Shown here: positions 52,176 through 60,039 of the stretch, piece after piece
Layout: every line of letters begins with the position of its first letter
How positions within the stretch are numbered: the stretch's first letter is position 1
Assembly: GCA_023441055.1 (NCBI GenBank)
Contig: JAEZQY010000031.1
Span: forward strand, 186,001-250,000
Length of the DNA: 64,000 nt
DNA from: Bacillota bacterium
Lineage (GTDB): Bacteria; Bacillota; Bacilli; Paenibacillales; UBA4045
Direction: 5' to 3'
Translations under genes and position numbers: made by a program
Notes under the pieces: model-generated
Told to the model about the DNA's origin: nothing
What the model saw: only the letters and a program-made list of their open reading frames with translations
Databases searched by the model: none

Positions 52176-52685
52176 CTACATATTCGCCTTTATATACTTC
52201 TTTATTTCCCTTGGTCTTTTGAAGATATACAGTTTTTTATGATCCTTAACTTGATCTAATATTTCAAGTATTTGACTTCTATTTCTTTTTTTGAAGTTCC
52301 ATATCCATCTAAGAAATTCTAAATCAATCTTCTCTTTGCAGCCATCAGCCATGTCCTTTCTCGTTCTACCATGATAAATGATTCTTCGTTTTATCACGCG
52401 GTAAATACAGAGCAACCGTGGAAAATCAAAAAAATATACCGTGTCAGCATCGATAAGCCGTTTATTCAAGGTTCTTGAGTAGTTTCCGTCCATGATGAAT
52501 GAATCGAGTTTGATTAATTCATCGATGGTCTGGTCCCATTCATCTTCACTTGAAGCAATCCAACCAGATTTCCAATACAAAGAATCCAAATGTATGACTG
52601 GAAGTCCTGTAACTTGACCTAATCGTGATGAAAAGGTGGACTTTCCGGAACCAGCACAGCCCAGCACAAGTACTTTCTTCATCAT
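52176..52685 (-). CDS. P-loop kinase-like protein (topology-modulation/FlaR family)
   Basis: A 169-residue adenylate-kinase-like NTPase. Walker A is LGCAGSGKSTFSSRL near the N-terminus; an LDSLYW block and FIMDGNYSRTL follow, and YFFDFPRLLCIYRVIKRR is typical of the topology-modulation (FlaR) family. The target of phosphorylation is not known. The ATG overlaps the DUF3891 stop (ATGA), so the two are co-translated. Confidence 0.87.
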   Translation of the reverse strand: MMKKVLVLGCAGSGKSTFSSRLGQVTGLPVIHLDSLYWKSGWIASSEDEWDQTIDELIKLDSFIMDGNYSRTLNKRLIDADTVYFFDFPRLLCIYRVIKRRIIYHGRTRKDMADGCKEKIDLEFLRWIWNFKKRNRSQILEILDQVKDHKKLYIFKRPREIKKYIKANM

Positions 52686-53443
52686 GTATGGACCCTGAAA
52701 ACAACTTCTTGTTCTGTGAAATCTGTGTCCTTATAAGCAGTAGCAATTCCAACACGATTGATTAAATCTTTCATGACATATTTCATTTTAATTGTTGCAG
52801 TCGTCTCGTTTTCGAATAATAATGGTTTAATAAAAATATCACTACTACTAAGCCAATACGCATTTACTTTCTGTTCACCTATCGTTGTTTCAAATCCTTC
52901 CTTATACCATGGGTGTTCATTCTCCTTAGCAACTCCTGGATTATTCATGCAAACATACAAAGAAATCTCATCACATAATTGTAAAAGTCTAAAATGAGCC
53001 ATAATCATCTCTTCTTGAGGAAATCCCAATTTAGCTTTAAGTCGTTTTTGTCGTCTTGCCTCATTCTTAATAAACTCAATACCATCAGTTACTTTCGAGC
53101 GTTGTATATGTTTAAAAGATGTATAATGAAGACTGCATAGTAGAGCAGCATATTCATTCATTTCTTCTACTTCATCTAATCCAAGTTTATATAAAGCTAG
53201 TTTCGGGAGAAGTGGATAATCAACAAACGAAAAAGGAACAGAATTTCGATCATTCCATGTGGGCGTATCATCCAATCTGATCCAACTTCTATCATGTTCC
53301 TGTATTGCGATAAGAACATCAGTAATAAATTCACTATCAATAAATAGTTGTTCTGCGAATCCTCTAGCAATTTTACTAGAAAAATTAGCATGTTCATGTT
53401 GTGTTGTCATGACAAAATGTTGATCAGTTTCTCTAATAATCAT
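52682..53443 (-). CDS. DUF3891 family protein
   Basis: A 253-residue protein with HEHANFSSKIARGF near the start and IAIQEHDRSWIRLDDTPTWN, both typical of DUF3891. It may adopt an HD-like helical fold, judging by the His/Asp pairs, but function is unknown. GGGGGAG lies 5 bases before the ATG. It is upstream of, and coupled to, the P-loop kinase. Confidence 0.83.
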   Translation of the reverse strand: MIIRETDQHFVMTTQHEHANFSSKIARGFAEQLFIDSEFITDVLIAIQEHDRSWIRLDDTPTWNDRNSVPFSFVDYPLLPKLALYKLGLDEVEEMNEYAALLCSLHYTSFKHIQRSKVTDGIEFIKNEARRQKRLKAKLGFPQEEMIMAHFRLLQLCDEISLYVCMNNPGVAKENEHPWYKEGFETTIGEQKVNAYWLSSSDIFIKPLLFENETTATIKMKYVMKDLINRVGIATAYKDTDFTEQEVVFRVHT

Positions 53444-53463
53444 GGAGACTCCCCCCTATATTC

Positions 53464-54237
53464 TTAATCTTCGCAAACGACTTTCTGCTCAATGGTTGGA
53501 TTAAGCGTCCTAAGTCCAATTTTATTCAAGTAAATAAGCATTGGTTCAAGCTGGCTTAGAATAGGGCTTGCAGTGTCGTGCTCGTTCGCGTCCATAAGTT
53601 GGGGGAGGCTTATGACAAAAGAACGCAATTTCGGTATTGGCAACTTCATGGCCTCAGCCAGCGATCTACCACCGAGTTGGATTTCAGACATACTCATCCC
53701 TGTCCCATGGCACGACGGACAAGCAGTTTTCGAGGAGAAAAAAGAAATCATCCTCAAGTTCCCTTTACTCGTTGTGCGCTTGTCGATCATGGATTTAAGG
53801 TCATGTACACAGCCGCGGTAATAGTCCGTACGCGGTTTCTTGTTATGAAAAAATGAAACAGTTTCTTTATCGTATCCATATAAAAGTATGGAGATAAATC
53901 CTTGATCTTGCTCCTTCAGCGGCTTCAGATAGTCGATTCCATGCATTACTGCCAGCTGCTTGATTTTTTGAACCGGCGCGCAATCTGTTCCAGCCCACAG
54001 GAGGACAGCGCCATTTTTGAGCGACAGCTCGGGGGCGATCATTCGCTCCGGAGTGATTTCGGCCAGTTCATCAACTCTTCTGCACTCGGCACAATGGCCA
54101 AAGTTACCGGCACCTCTTAACTCCCCAATGGTTCTGTATAGTGCAAGTAGATACTCTGTCACGGTCAACAAGACTCCGACGAGGGCACCCGGACGCTTGG
54201 AATTGAACGGTCTATCTGGAATCTTAGTGCGATCCAT
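53464..54237 (-). CDS. UvrA-like fragment without Walker A and signature motifs
   Basis: About 257 residues that follow the central part of UvrA. VLLTVTEYLLALYRTIGELR resembles the GTVTEIYDYLRLLFARIG stretch. Later blocks are FGHCAECRRVDEL, SLKNGAVLLWAGTD, CPSCHGTGM (a CxxC zinc-type motif), the LGGRSLAEAMKLPIP segment and an ILSQLEPMLIYLNKIGLRTL tail. The reading frame ends exactly where TLSGGEAQR is expected, and no Walker A precedes it. It is therefore a truncated ABC-type excinuclease relative, probably a decayed gene or a free-standing DNA-binding module. ATG 54237 has GGAG 9 bases upstream; the ATG at 54252 lacks one. Confidence 0.7.
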   Translation of the reverse strand: MDRTKIPDRPFNSKRPGALVGVLLTVTEYLLALYRTIGELRGAGNFGHCAECRRVDELAEITPERMIAPELSLKNGAVLLWAGTDCAPVQKIKQLAVMHGIDYLKPLKEQDQGFISILLYGYDKETVSFFHNKKPRTDYYRGCVHDLKSMIDKRTTSKGNLRMISFFSSKTACPSCHGTGMSMSEIQLGGRSLAEAMKLPIPKLRSFVISLPQLMDANEHDTASPILSQLEPMLIYLNKIGLRTLNPTIEQKVVCED

Positions 54238-54411
54238 ATGCTCACGCTCCATGATTACTATATTATTCTACTCCGGTTTAATTTTTGTAATCGAATTCTA
54301 TAAAAAAGGGTTGTAAATTAGCATCTAAACAATACTCTATTCTCTGCCGAAAGTTCTCCTATATGTTTCAACTTATCCTGCTAGTTATCGATCCAGAGTG
54401 TTCCATTCGTC

Positions 54412-55257
54412 TTACTTTCTCTGAATTCTTCTTCGTATCTCGGTTACAAGCGAGGCTTTCTCAGCTTCAGAAAAAGCATCCGCTGCTAGTTTACGTGCTG
54501 CTAGAGGAGCAAGCCAAGGCTCGATGTCTGTATAAGTAATGCCGGACAGCTTCGCGTATTCCTCTAGAAAGATCCGAATACTCTCTTCTCGTTTTGAATC
54601 TAGAACAGAACGCATTGTAGGAGATGGGTTAAGAAATGATGGAATGGCAGCAAAGCGAAGTAATAGGACATATTCCGCTAGATCAGCTTCAGGATTCCCG
54701 ATCGACGCATCATTCCAGTCAATAATAATTGCGTCGCGTTCCCGGAGAAGAATATTACCCGGGTTTGGATCTCCATGACATAGAAACTGCTTCATGGGCA
54801 GTTGATTCAAATCGGCAATTAATGTCGTTTTTTCATCCTCCGTCAAGTAAGTTGTGCGGCTAATGGCATACTTTATGTTTTCACGCTGATTTTGCAAATT
54901 GGATGCTGAATGCGAATGAACTTGATACAACAGCCGTGCTGTAAGCCGAGCCTGGAAGAAATCGTCGGAGTGTTGCTGTCCATTGGGCCGGTTCATATTG
55001 CCGTCCACAAGTCGGCTCAATAAAGATTTACCGTATATACGTTCAAATACAATGCCAGATCGTTCTCCAATCGTAATTAGTTCAAATGGCTTGGGAACCG
55101 GCAATCCGCACTCCCATGCGATCCGACAATTTTCGAATTCTCTTTGTAAGGCGACAATGCTTGTATTAGGCTTCGCCAATTTAATAATCTTGTTCTCGTC
55201 TTCCCACTCAAACACTTCAGATCCTGCACCTTCTCCAAGCTTTTTACCTATTTTCAT
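54412..55257 (-). CDS. APH-family phosphotransferase
   Basis: An aminoglycoside phosphotransferase/choline-kinase-fold enzyme of about 281 residues. The kinase loop is FLCHGDPNPGNILLRERDA with the Brenner-type Asp and Asn, followed by IIDWNDASIGNPEADLAEY (metal-binding Asp). The N-lobe LGEGAGSEVFEWEDENKIIK carries a Gly-rich loop and Lys. Many such chromosomal genes act on unknown small molecules, so resistance is not assumed. Starts TTG 55263 and ATG 55257 are both possible. It lies a few bases downstream of the VOC gene and is probably co-transcribed with it. Confidence 0.87.
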   Translation of the reverse strand: MKIGKKLGEGAGSEVFEWEDENKIIKLAKPNTSIVALQREFENCRIAWECGLPVPKPFELITIGERSGIVFERIYGKSLLSRLVDGNMNRPNGQQHSDDFFQARLTARLLYQVHSHSASNLQNQRENIKYAISRTTYLTEDEKTTLIADLNQLPMKQFLCHGDPNPGNILLRERDAIIIDWNDASIGNPEADLAEYVLLLRFAAIPSFLNPSPTMRSVLDSKREESIRIFLEEYAKLSGITYTDIEPWLAPLAARKLAADAFSEAEKASLVTEIRRRIQRK

Positions 55258-55264
55258 AAACAAT

Positions 55265-55681
55265 TCAACCTTCCCATTGCGGATTCCAAACTACTTCCCA
55301 CAGATGTCCATCTGGATCTTGAAAGTAACCAGAATATCCACCCCAAAATGTATTATGGCCAGGAACAGTAATTGTTCCGCCAGCTTTTCTTACTTGATCT
55401 ATTACTGAATCAACTTCTTCTTTAGTGCTTACGTTATGACCGATTGTGAATTCCGTAGGACTTGCCGTTGTTTGATTAAGTTTAGTATCAAACGCAATAT
55501 CTTTACGTTTCCAAATGGCCATCCTTAAACCTTCCTGTAAATTAAAGAATGCAACGGCTCCGTGTTCATATTCAGTACCGACAATTCCTTCCGTAGGAAA
55601 CCCAAGTCCATCACGATAAAACTTTAAAGCCCTTTCTAAATCATCTACACCCAATGTAATTACAGTAATCTTTGGCTTCAT
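55265..55681 (-). CDS. VOC-superfamily protein
   Basis: A 138-residue glyoxalase/dioxygenase-like protein with ITVITLGVDDLERALKFYRD at the start and GGYSGYFQDPDGHLWEVVWN at the end. The latter supplies a likely metal-binding Glu. Another repeat half lies at about 70-110. It precedes the APH gene by a few bases. AGGGG lies before the ATG. Confidence 0.88.
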   Translation of the reverse strand: MKPKITVITLGVDDLERALKFYRDGLGFPTEGIVGTEYEHGAVAFFNLQEGLRMAIWKRKDIAFDTKLNQTTASPTEFTIGHNVSTKEEVDSVIDQVRKAGGTITVPGHNTFWGGYSGYFQDPDGHLWEVVWNPQWEG

Positions 55682-55726
55682 AAAATCGCCCCTCGCTTAT
55701 TATTTCACGACTTAGTTTCTAAGTTA

Positions 55727-56155
55727 CTATTTTCTTGCCGAGCTTAATACTCTAGATAATTTATTAAATGAATATATGATAATTAAATACAAGAGAGCTG
55801 CAAGCACACCAAATATGCTTAGAGGGAGTAAATCCTTATATTTTCGCGGATCCCCTGCAGCCAAAATATAAATATAGAGTAATGCTCCAGCGAATCCACC
55901 ACCTGCATACAGAAAAATGAGTCTGATCAAATGAAGCAATTTATTCTTTATTTTAAATCGGGTAAGTAAAACCTCAATAAGAAGTGAATATGGCAAACCA
56001 ATGATTAATATCGGTGGGGTACCATAGATAAGAAAAGCAATAAAGTAAGAGATGAATCCATATGAAGTATTCATTACGATGATACTTGCAATAATTGAAA
56101 AGATAATCGAAGTAATTAGCGAAACTACCATTCTACTTATAATTACTGCTTTCAT
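55727..56155 (-). CDS. Hypothetical membrane protein
   Basis: A 142-residue protein with four hydrophobic segments (7-28, 34-60, 78-98 and 110-130). I recognise no family. AGGAG lies 6 bases before the ATG. It is strongly AT-rich, like the genes around it. Confidence 0.7.
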   Translation of the reverse strand: MKAVIISRMVVSLITSIIFSIIASIIVMNTSYGFISYFIAFLIYGTPPILIIGLPYSLLIEVLLTRFKIKNKLLHLIRLIFLYAGGGFAGALLYIYILAAGDPRKYKDLLPLSIFGVLAALLYLIIIYSFNKLSRVLSSARK

Positions 56156-56226
56156 ATTCTGCTCCTAATTTCTCCACTTCTTAGAATTTCCTTATTGTCT
56201 TTATTTATGTACTCCCACTTATTTAG

Positions 56227-56878
56227 TTACTCCAAAATCCTGTCCAGTTCAATAGCAACGCCATCATTATCGTTAGTTTCGGTTATATTACTTGCAATAT
56301 CCTTCAATTCTTTAATTGCATTCCCCATCGCAACTGACCACCCACAGGTATTGAAAAGTCCAATATCATTATAATCATCACCGAAAACAATAACCTCTTC
56401 GTTTGTAATACCCAGCCCAGCAAGTAATTTCATCACACCAAGTTCTTTTGATGCCCGCTTTGACATGATCTGAATCAACTGTCCATTATCAGTAACTATT
56501 ATATTTATTAATATCCCCGGTTATCAGTATTTTTGCAACATCAATTCTCTTGAGATTTCCTATCTCAATATTCGGGTTATCGTATAGGCAATGATCAAGT
56601 ATTTCCGCGGAGAGAATTGAAGGAATTGGTTCATGAATATGAATGTCCATGCTAGTACTCGTGATTAAGGCTCCATTATAAAATACGAAAGAACCAACAT
56701 CTAATAATTCCTTTGGTAGGAACCTTTTTACGGCTCTTGGAGGACGAGCGGTAGCAAAGATTATATGCATTCCTCGTTCAAGACAAGCCGAGATACTCTT
56801 GTGATTTCTGTCAGAAATACTTTTTTCCGAATTAAGTAGTGTTCCATCTAGATCTAATACTACTGCAGAGTACTTCAT
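56227..56878 (-). pseudogene. Cof-type HAD phosphatase, broken by deletion/frameshift
   Basis: Two adjacent frames make up one HAD hydrolase. The 5' frame (56489-56878) has VVLDLDGTLLNSEK (nucleophile motif), IIFATARPPRAV and the start of the type-2 cap, and stops after DINKYNSY. The 3' frame resumes at IVTDNGQLIQIMSKRASKEL and continues through VIVFGDDYNDIGLFNTCGWS (motif IV) to the normal C-terminus. The combined length of about 215 residues is well short of the usual 250-290, so part of the cap is missing as well as the frame being shifted. It is not expected to give an active enzyme. Confidence 0.82.
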
Positions 56879-56924
56879 TGATTCGATTCACCTACACTTT
56901 GTCCATTTGTTCATAAGTGTTCAA

Positions 56925-57383
56925 TCATAAATCCAAATAATAAAGATAGTAATCCTGATTTTTCTTATATCCGTTGTTCACATACAGTCTCTGAGCAATA
57001 TCATTATTTATTGCAGTTTCTAATCCGATGCCTTTTGCTTTTGTTTGATACGCATAAGATTTAGCTGCTTCCAACAGCTTCTCTGCTATTCCACGTTTTC
57101 TATATTCATCTCGCACATACAAATCATTTAAAATGAAAGAGCGTTTCATCGAAATTGAAGAAAATGTAGGGTATAGCTGGATAAAACCAACAGTATGGTT
57201 ATTTTCAGTTTCTATAGCGATAAAAATAATCGAATCCCTGTGTTCGAACCGATCAAATAGAAAGCTTCTTGCCCCCTCTAAATCAGACTTTTGATTATAG
57301 AAGATTCTATACTCATTAAACAATTTAGAAACAGCGTCTAACTTCTCAATGGTAGCTTGTTGTACAATTATTGAAGGTTTCAT
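56925..57383 (-). CDS. GNAT-family acetyltransferase
   Basis: A 152-residue acetyltransferase. Acetyl-CoA-binding block DEYRKRGIAEKLLEAAKSYA is preceded by FILNDLYVR and followed by GLETAINNDIAQRLYVNNGY, a complete GNAT core. ATG 57383 has AAGGA about 10 bases upstream; a GTG three codons earlier is possible. It is 14 bases from the DinB gene upstream and may be co-transcribed. The substrate is unknown. Confidence 0.87.
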   Translation of the reverse strand: MKPSIIVQQATIEKLDAVSKLFNEYRIFYNQKSDLEGARSFLFDRFEHRDSIIFIAIETENNHTVGFIQLYPTFSSISMKRSFILNDLYVRDEYRKRGIAEKLLEAAKSYAYQTKAKGIGLETAINNDIAQRLYVNNGYKKNQDYYLYYLDL

Positions 57384-57397
57384 TTCGAACACAGTCC

Positions 57398-57862
57398 TTA
57401 TCTTATAATATTCTGTCGTATTACACGTAACATTTCTTCCATCTTTCCTACATGAAGTGTTTCATGAATCGCTACAAATCCTGCGCATTCTCCATAACTG
57501 GTAAAACCGAAAAGCGGTTTATCGAGGCGATTATCCAATTGTTCATGCGTAATAGAGAGAAGCCGAGCTTGCTGCTCGTACAGAAGTTCAATAAGGTCTT
57601 CTAATTTGGGTGGGTCTTCAATCCAATCCGTCGGCCTTGTTCCAGAGTCAAACCACGTAGTAAAGGTACTTGGGAGAAATGTAGCGTTTTCTGAAAGTAA
57701 CATCATCCTTTCGGCTACAGTCAGAATATGCCCAACTTGCCAGTGAATCGTATTGTTAAACACATCAAGTTTAATCTCCGACAGTTCCATTGGACAGGAT
57801 TCGGCTACCTCAATACACCAATCCCTTGCCATGTTTAATTGAAATAACATAGAATGATTCAT
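57398..57862 (-). CDS. DinB-family protein
   Basis: A 154-residue four-helix protein of the DinB/YfiT-like superfamily. NTIHWQVGHILTVAERMM supplies the first conserved His and FVAIHETLHVGKMEEMLRVI the terminal His pair that usually binds a metal. Some family members are thiol (bacillithiol)-dependent transferases. GGAGG is 5 bases before the ATG. A second, more distant DinB-like gene lies at 61551. Confidence 0.88.
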   Translation of the reverse strand: MNHSMLFQLNMARDWCIEVAESCPMELSEIKLDVFNNTIHWQVGHILTVAERMMLLSENATFLPSTFTTWFDSGTRPTDWIEDPPKLEDLIELLYEQQARLLSITHEQLDNRLDKPLFGFTSYGECAGFVAIHETLHVGKMEEMLRVIRQNIIR

Positions 57863-57923
57863 TTTATCCTCCTGTTCGATCTACCACTCAACGCACCTTC
57901 TTTAAATTCTCTCCCATTACGTT

Positions 57924-58244
57924 TTAATCACTTTTTATCCTGTACTTCTCTACCTTTCCATCTTGATCAAAATAAATTCTTAGTGAGCAGATCATCAACA
58001 CCTAAACCGGCCCTTCCTAAGTAGTAAACATACTCGTATTTATTATCATCTACTATCTGTTCCGGCTCACCCAATAAGTCAGTGAGTTCAACTGTGTCAT
58101 ATCCATCAAGTTATGACTCTTAATTAGATTATTCAACATCGTATGCCTATCTTCAGGATTGCTCATCCATTCGTCTTTGTTAAAATTATTCTGACATGAG
58201 CTGAGTATAAGTAAAACAGCTAGTAATAGAAATAATTTCTTCAT
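57924..58244 (-). pseudogene. Small lipoprotein gene with two frameshifts
   Basis: The first frame encodes a lipoprotein signal, KKLFLLLAVLLILSSCQNN with lipobox LSSC, and runs to 58053. Past about 58110 the plausible coding moves to a second frame (DGYDTVELTDLLGEPEQIVD, then YVYYLGRAGLG). Near 57975 it moves again to a third frame that reads LRIYFDQDGKVEKYRIKSD and stops at 57924. The ELLGEPE...YYLG...IYFDxDGKV pattern is typical of small SmpA/OmlA-like exported lipoproteins. The three frames make one coherent protein only with two corrections. Confidence 0.72.
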
Positions 58245-58293
58245 AGTATAACCCTCACTCCATCACGACGCCTTATACTTCACATATTTCTTC

Positions 58294-59154
58294 TTACTGG
58301 TTGCAGGCTGAGTTCCAAGCATCATAAAATGTATTAAGCGATTGATATCTATTCTTTCTATCATGATCCACGGCCAAGGAGGCTACTTCAAATAGATCCT
58401 TCCCAGCCTCCCACTTGGTGAACGTACGATCAAGTTCGCCGCCAAGTAATGAAAATGCCATTGCACCCATATTAAATACATTAGTCACTTCATCAATATT
58501 AGCACCTAGCATAAATTCCTCAGGCGACATAAATCTTGATGATCCCCATAACCTACCCATTGTGTTGATGAACGGTTTGTTACGATATAGGTCTATATCG
58601 CATATCTTGATTCGATTTCTTGAAAAATCATAGAGCAAACTTCCATCATAAAAATCAACTGCTACATAACCTTTATTTGCAACATTCAAATGAAAAGTAT
58701 AAATATCGTCTAGCGATTTTAATCTTGTTTCAATAGATAGTTGTTTGTATCGAAAGTACGGCGAATGCGGATCATTATACTTTGCAGGAGGTGGGAATGA
58801 CCAATGTGGATGGAGGCTTTCTCCATCGAACCAATCGAAAACGGCTACATAACCATTCGCTAATGAATAGTGATCGCACAATGAAATTAGGTGCGGATGT
58901 TTTAATTTTTTATATAATTCAACTGCATATTGCAATTGAATTATTGCCTCTTGGGTATCTCCATTGAAATTAGATGTTTTTGCCCCAGCATACTTTACAA
59001 ATTTCTTCTCATCATTGTTTCGTATTCCAAAAGAGATATTACCCGAATCTTGCTGGTCAAACACAGTAAATACTTCGCCCATCTCATTTAACCATTCGAA
59101 GTCATGTGGTTCTTGTAATTTAAATGAGACACTTTGAATATTTAGTTCTATCAT
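58294..59154 (-). CDS. Divergent Ser/Thr protein-kinase-like protein
   Basis: A 286-residue protein with a eukaryotic-like kinase layout. KFVKYAGAKT may hold the ATP-binding Lys, KKLKHPHLISLCDHY matches the helix-C/strand region, and YVAVFDWFDGESL the hinge. NKGYVAVDFYDGSLLYD stands where HRDxxxxN is expected, ICDIDLY replaces DFG, and GSSRFMSPEEFMLG corresponds to the APE motif. Key Asp residues seem present but the HRD His-Arg is lost, so activity is uncertain. Its ATG follows the upstream membrane protein's stop directly, with AAGGA at 8 bases; the two are probably an operon. Confidence 0.78.
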   Translation of the reverse strand: MIELNIQSVSFKLQEPHDFEWLNEMGEVFTVFDQQDSGNISFGIRNNDEKKFVKYAGAKTSNFNGDTQEAIIQLQYAVELYKKLKHPHLISLCDHYSLANGYVAVFDWFDGESLHPHWSFPPPAKYNDPHSPYFRYKQLSIETRLKSLDDIYTFHLNVANKGYVAVDFYDGSLLYDFSRNRIKICDIDLYRNKPFINTMGRLWGSSRFMSPEEFMLGANIDEVTNVFNMGAMAFSLLGGELDRTFTKWEAGKDLFEVASLAVDHDRKNRYQSLNTFYDAWNSACNQ

Positions 59155-59436
59155 TTAATCATTCCTTTGGTTTCGCAACAGACTTCTTATTCCGTAATAC
59201 AATGCAGTAAATGAGACAAAGAATAAAATATACAATAACAAGGTATTATCAGATTGAATTCCAAATGTCGTTCTCGAATTTAAGACTGTTATGGAATCAT
59301 AGTCATTAGTTATCTTTGGCATATATTCCTTAGTTAAAATAAATCCCTGCAGACTTCTCCACCCAATGCCAATTATGATTAATAAGATCGATACAATTAT
59401 GGATTCAATTAATAATCGTTTATTCATCTTAAACAC
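59155..59436 (-). CDS. Small two-helix membrane protein
   Basis: A protein of 90-93 residues with a membrane helix near each end (LLIESIIVSILLIIIGIGW; LLLYILFFVSFTALYYGIRS) and a polar centre. No family is recognised. Starts GTG 59436 and ATG 59427 are both possible relative to GGAGG. It lies immediately before the kinase-like gene. A perfect -10 (TATAAT on the minus strand, 59549-59544) lies about 110 bases upstream. Confidence 0.68.
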   Translation of the reverse strand: MFKMNKRLLIESIIVSILLIIIGIGWRSLQGFILTKEYMPKITNDYDSITVLNSRTTFGIQSDNTLLLYILFFVSFTALYYGIRSLLRNQRND

Positions 59437-59469
59437 TATCCTCCAGTCAAAATAGAGTAGAAATATAAA

Positions 59470-59510
59470 GGACCGAAGCAGCTTGTCTGCCGATGCGTGA
59501 CCACATAGTT
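59470..59510. repeat. Copy A of an imperfect direct repeat
   Basis: Begins GGACCGAAGCAGCT and continues with CCGATGCGTGA and CACAT. It matches copy B at 59780-59820, exactly 310 bases away, with scattered differences. The rest of 59511-59683 has no gene I can support. Confidence 0.65.
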
Positions 59511-59683
59511 ATCGGATGCCCTAGACTTCGTTATGTTACTTCCATTATATCCTCTTTCATGTATTTTACTAGTTTTTGTTATCTGATCCAACTCCGAACG
59601 CCTTCATTTTCTTTTGCTGAGAATTACTCGAGTTCTTTAAGTTACACACCAAATGAAGCAGCTTTTTACCGGCACCTAAATAA

Positions 59684-59717
59684 ATAATCCAAGCTGCATC
59701 GCTGCTGCTTGGATTAT
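59684..59717 (-). terminator. Stem-loop terminator in the 59.4-59.9 kb spacer
   Basis: An 11-bp stem, ATAATCCAAGC (59684-59694) with GCTTGGATTAT (59707-59717). On the minus strand it is followed by TTATTTAGG. The gene it once served is probably the remnant at 59878-60036 or the phosphatase gene at 60040. Confidence 0.7.
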
Positions 59718-59779
59718 CAATAGAGCATATACTATTATTTATTAGTGTTCCGGCATATGCTTCCTCGACTTTACTACCG

Positions 59780-59820
59780 GGACCGAAGCAGCTGACCGTC
59801 GATTCGTGAAGACATTGCTG
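59780..59820. repeat. Copy B of an imperfect direct repeat
   Basis: Begins GGACCGAAGCAGCT, then CGTCGATTCGTGAAGACAT. Together with copy A it flanks the terminator hairpin, and may mark the edges of an inserted or duplicated segment. No target-site duplication or recombinase gene was found. Confidence 0.65.
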
Positions 59821-59877
59821 TTCCTGGCATCATCGATCTGAATACAATTCGCCCTTAGTTTTTTGTGATTATTCGGA

Positions 59878-60036
59878 TTACACCTCTGTTAATACTAGTA
59901 TTTCACCGTTGTTTGTATTAATTTCGACAATCATTTTATTACCGAAAGGATATGTAGCCGTTACAGTCCAAACATCAAATTTTATAGATATGGTATTCAG
60001 GAATCCCAACAAATGATCAATAGTTTTAATAATTGT
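59878..60036 (-). pseudogene. Headless coding remnant (PepSY-like C-terminus)
   Basis: Directly after the stop of the phosphatase gene and in the same frame, 52 sense codons remain open, ending VWTVTATYPFGNKMIVEINT then NNGEILVLTEV. The strand pattern with an xxDxxTGxxL-like end resembles the C-terminus of PepSY-type exported domains. There is no start codon or ribosome-binding site, so this is probably the tail of a lost gene. Confidence 0.4.
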
Positions 60037-60039
60037 TGA

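Noticed and set aside
54412..55263. Calling the APH-fold gene an aminoglycoside-resistance gene
   Set aside because: The kinase motifs fit a broad family with many non-resistance members; nothing in the sequence specifies an antibiotic substrate.
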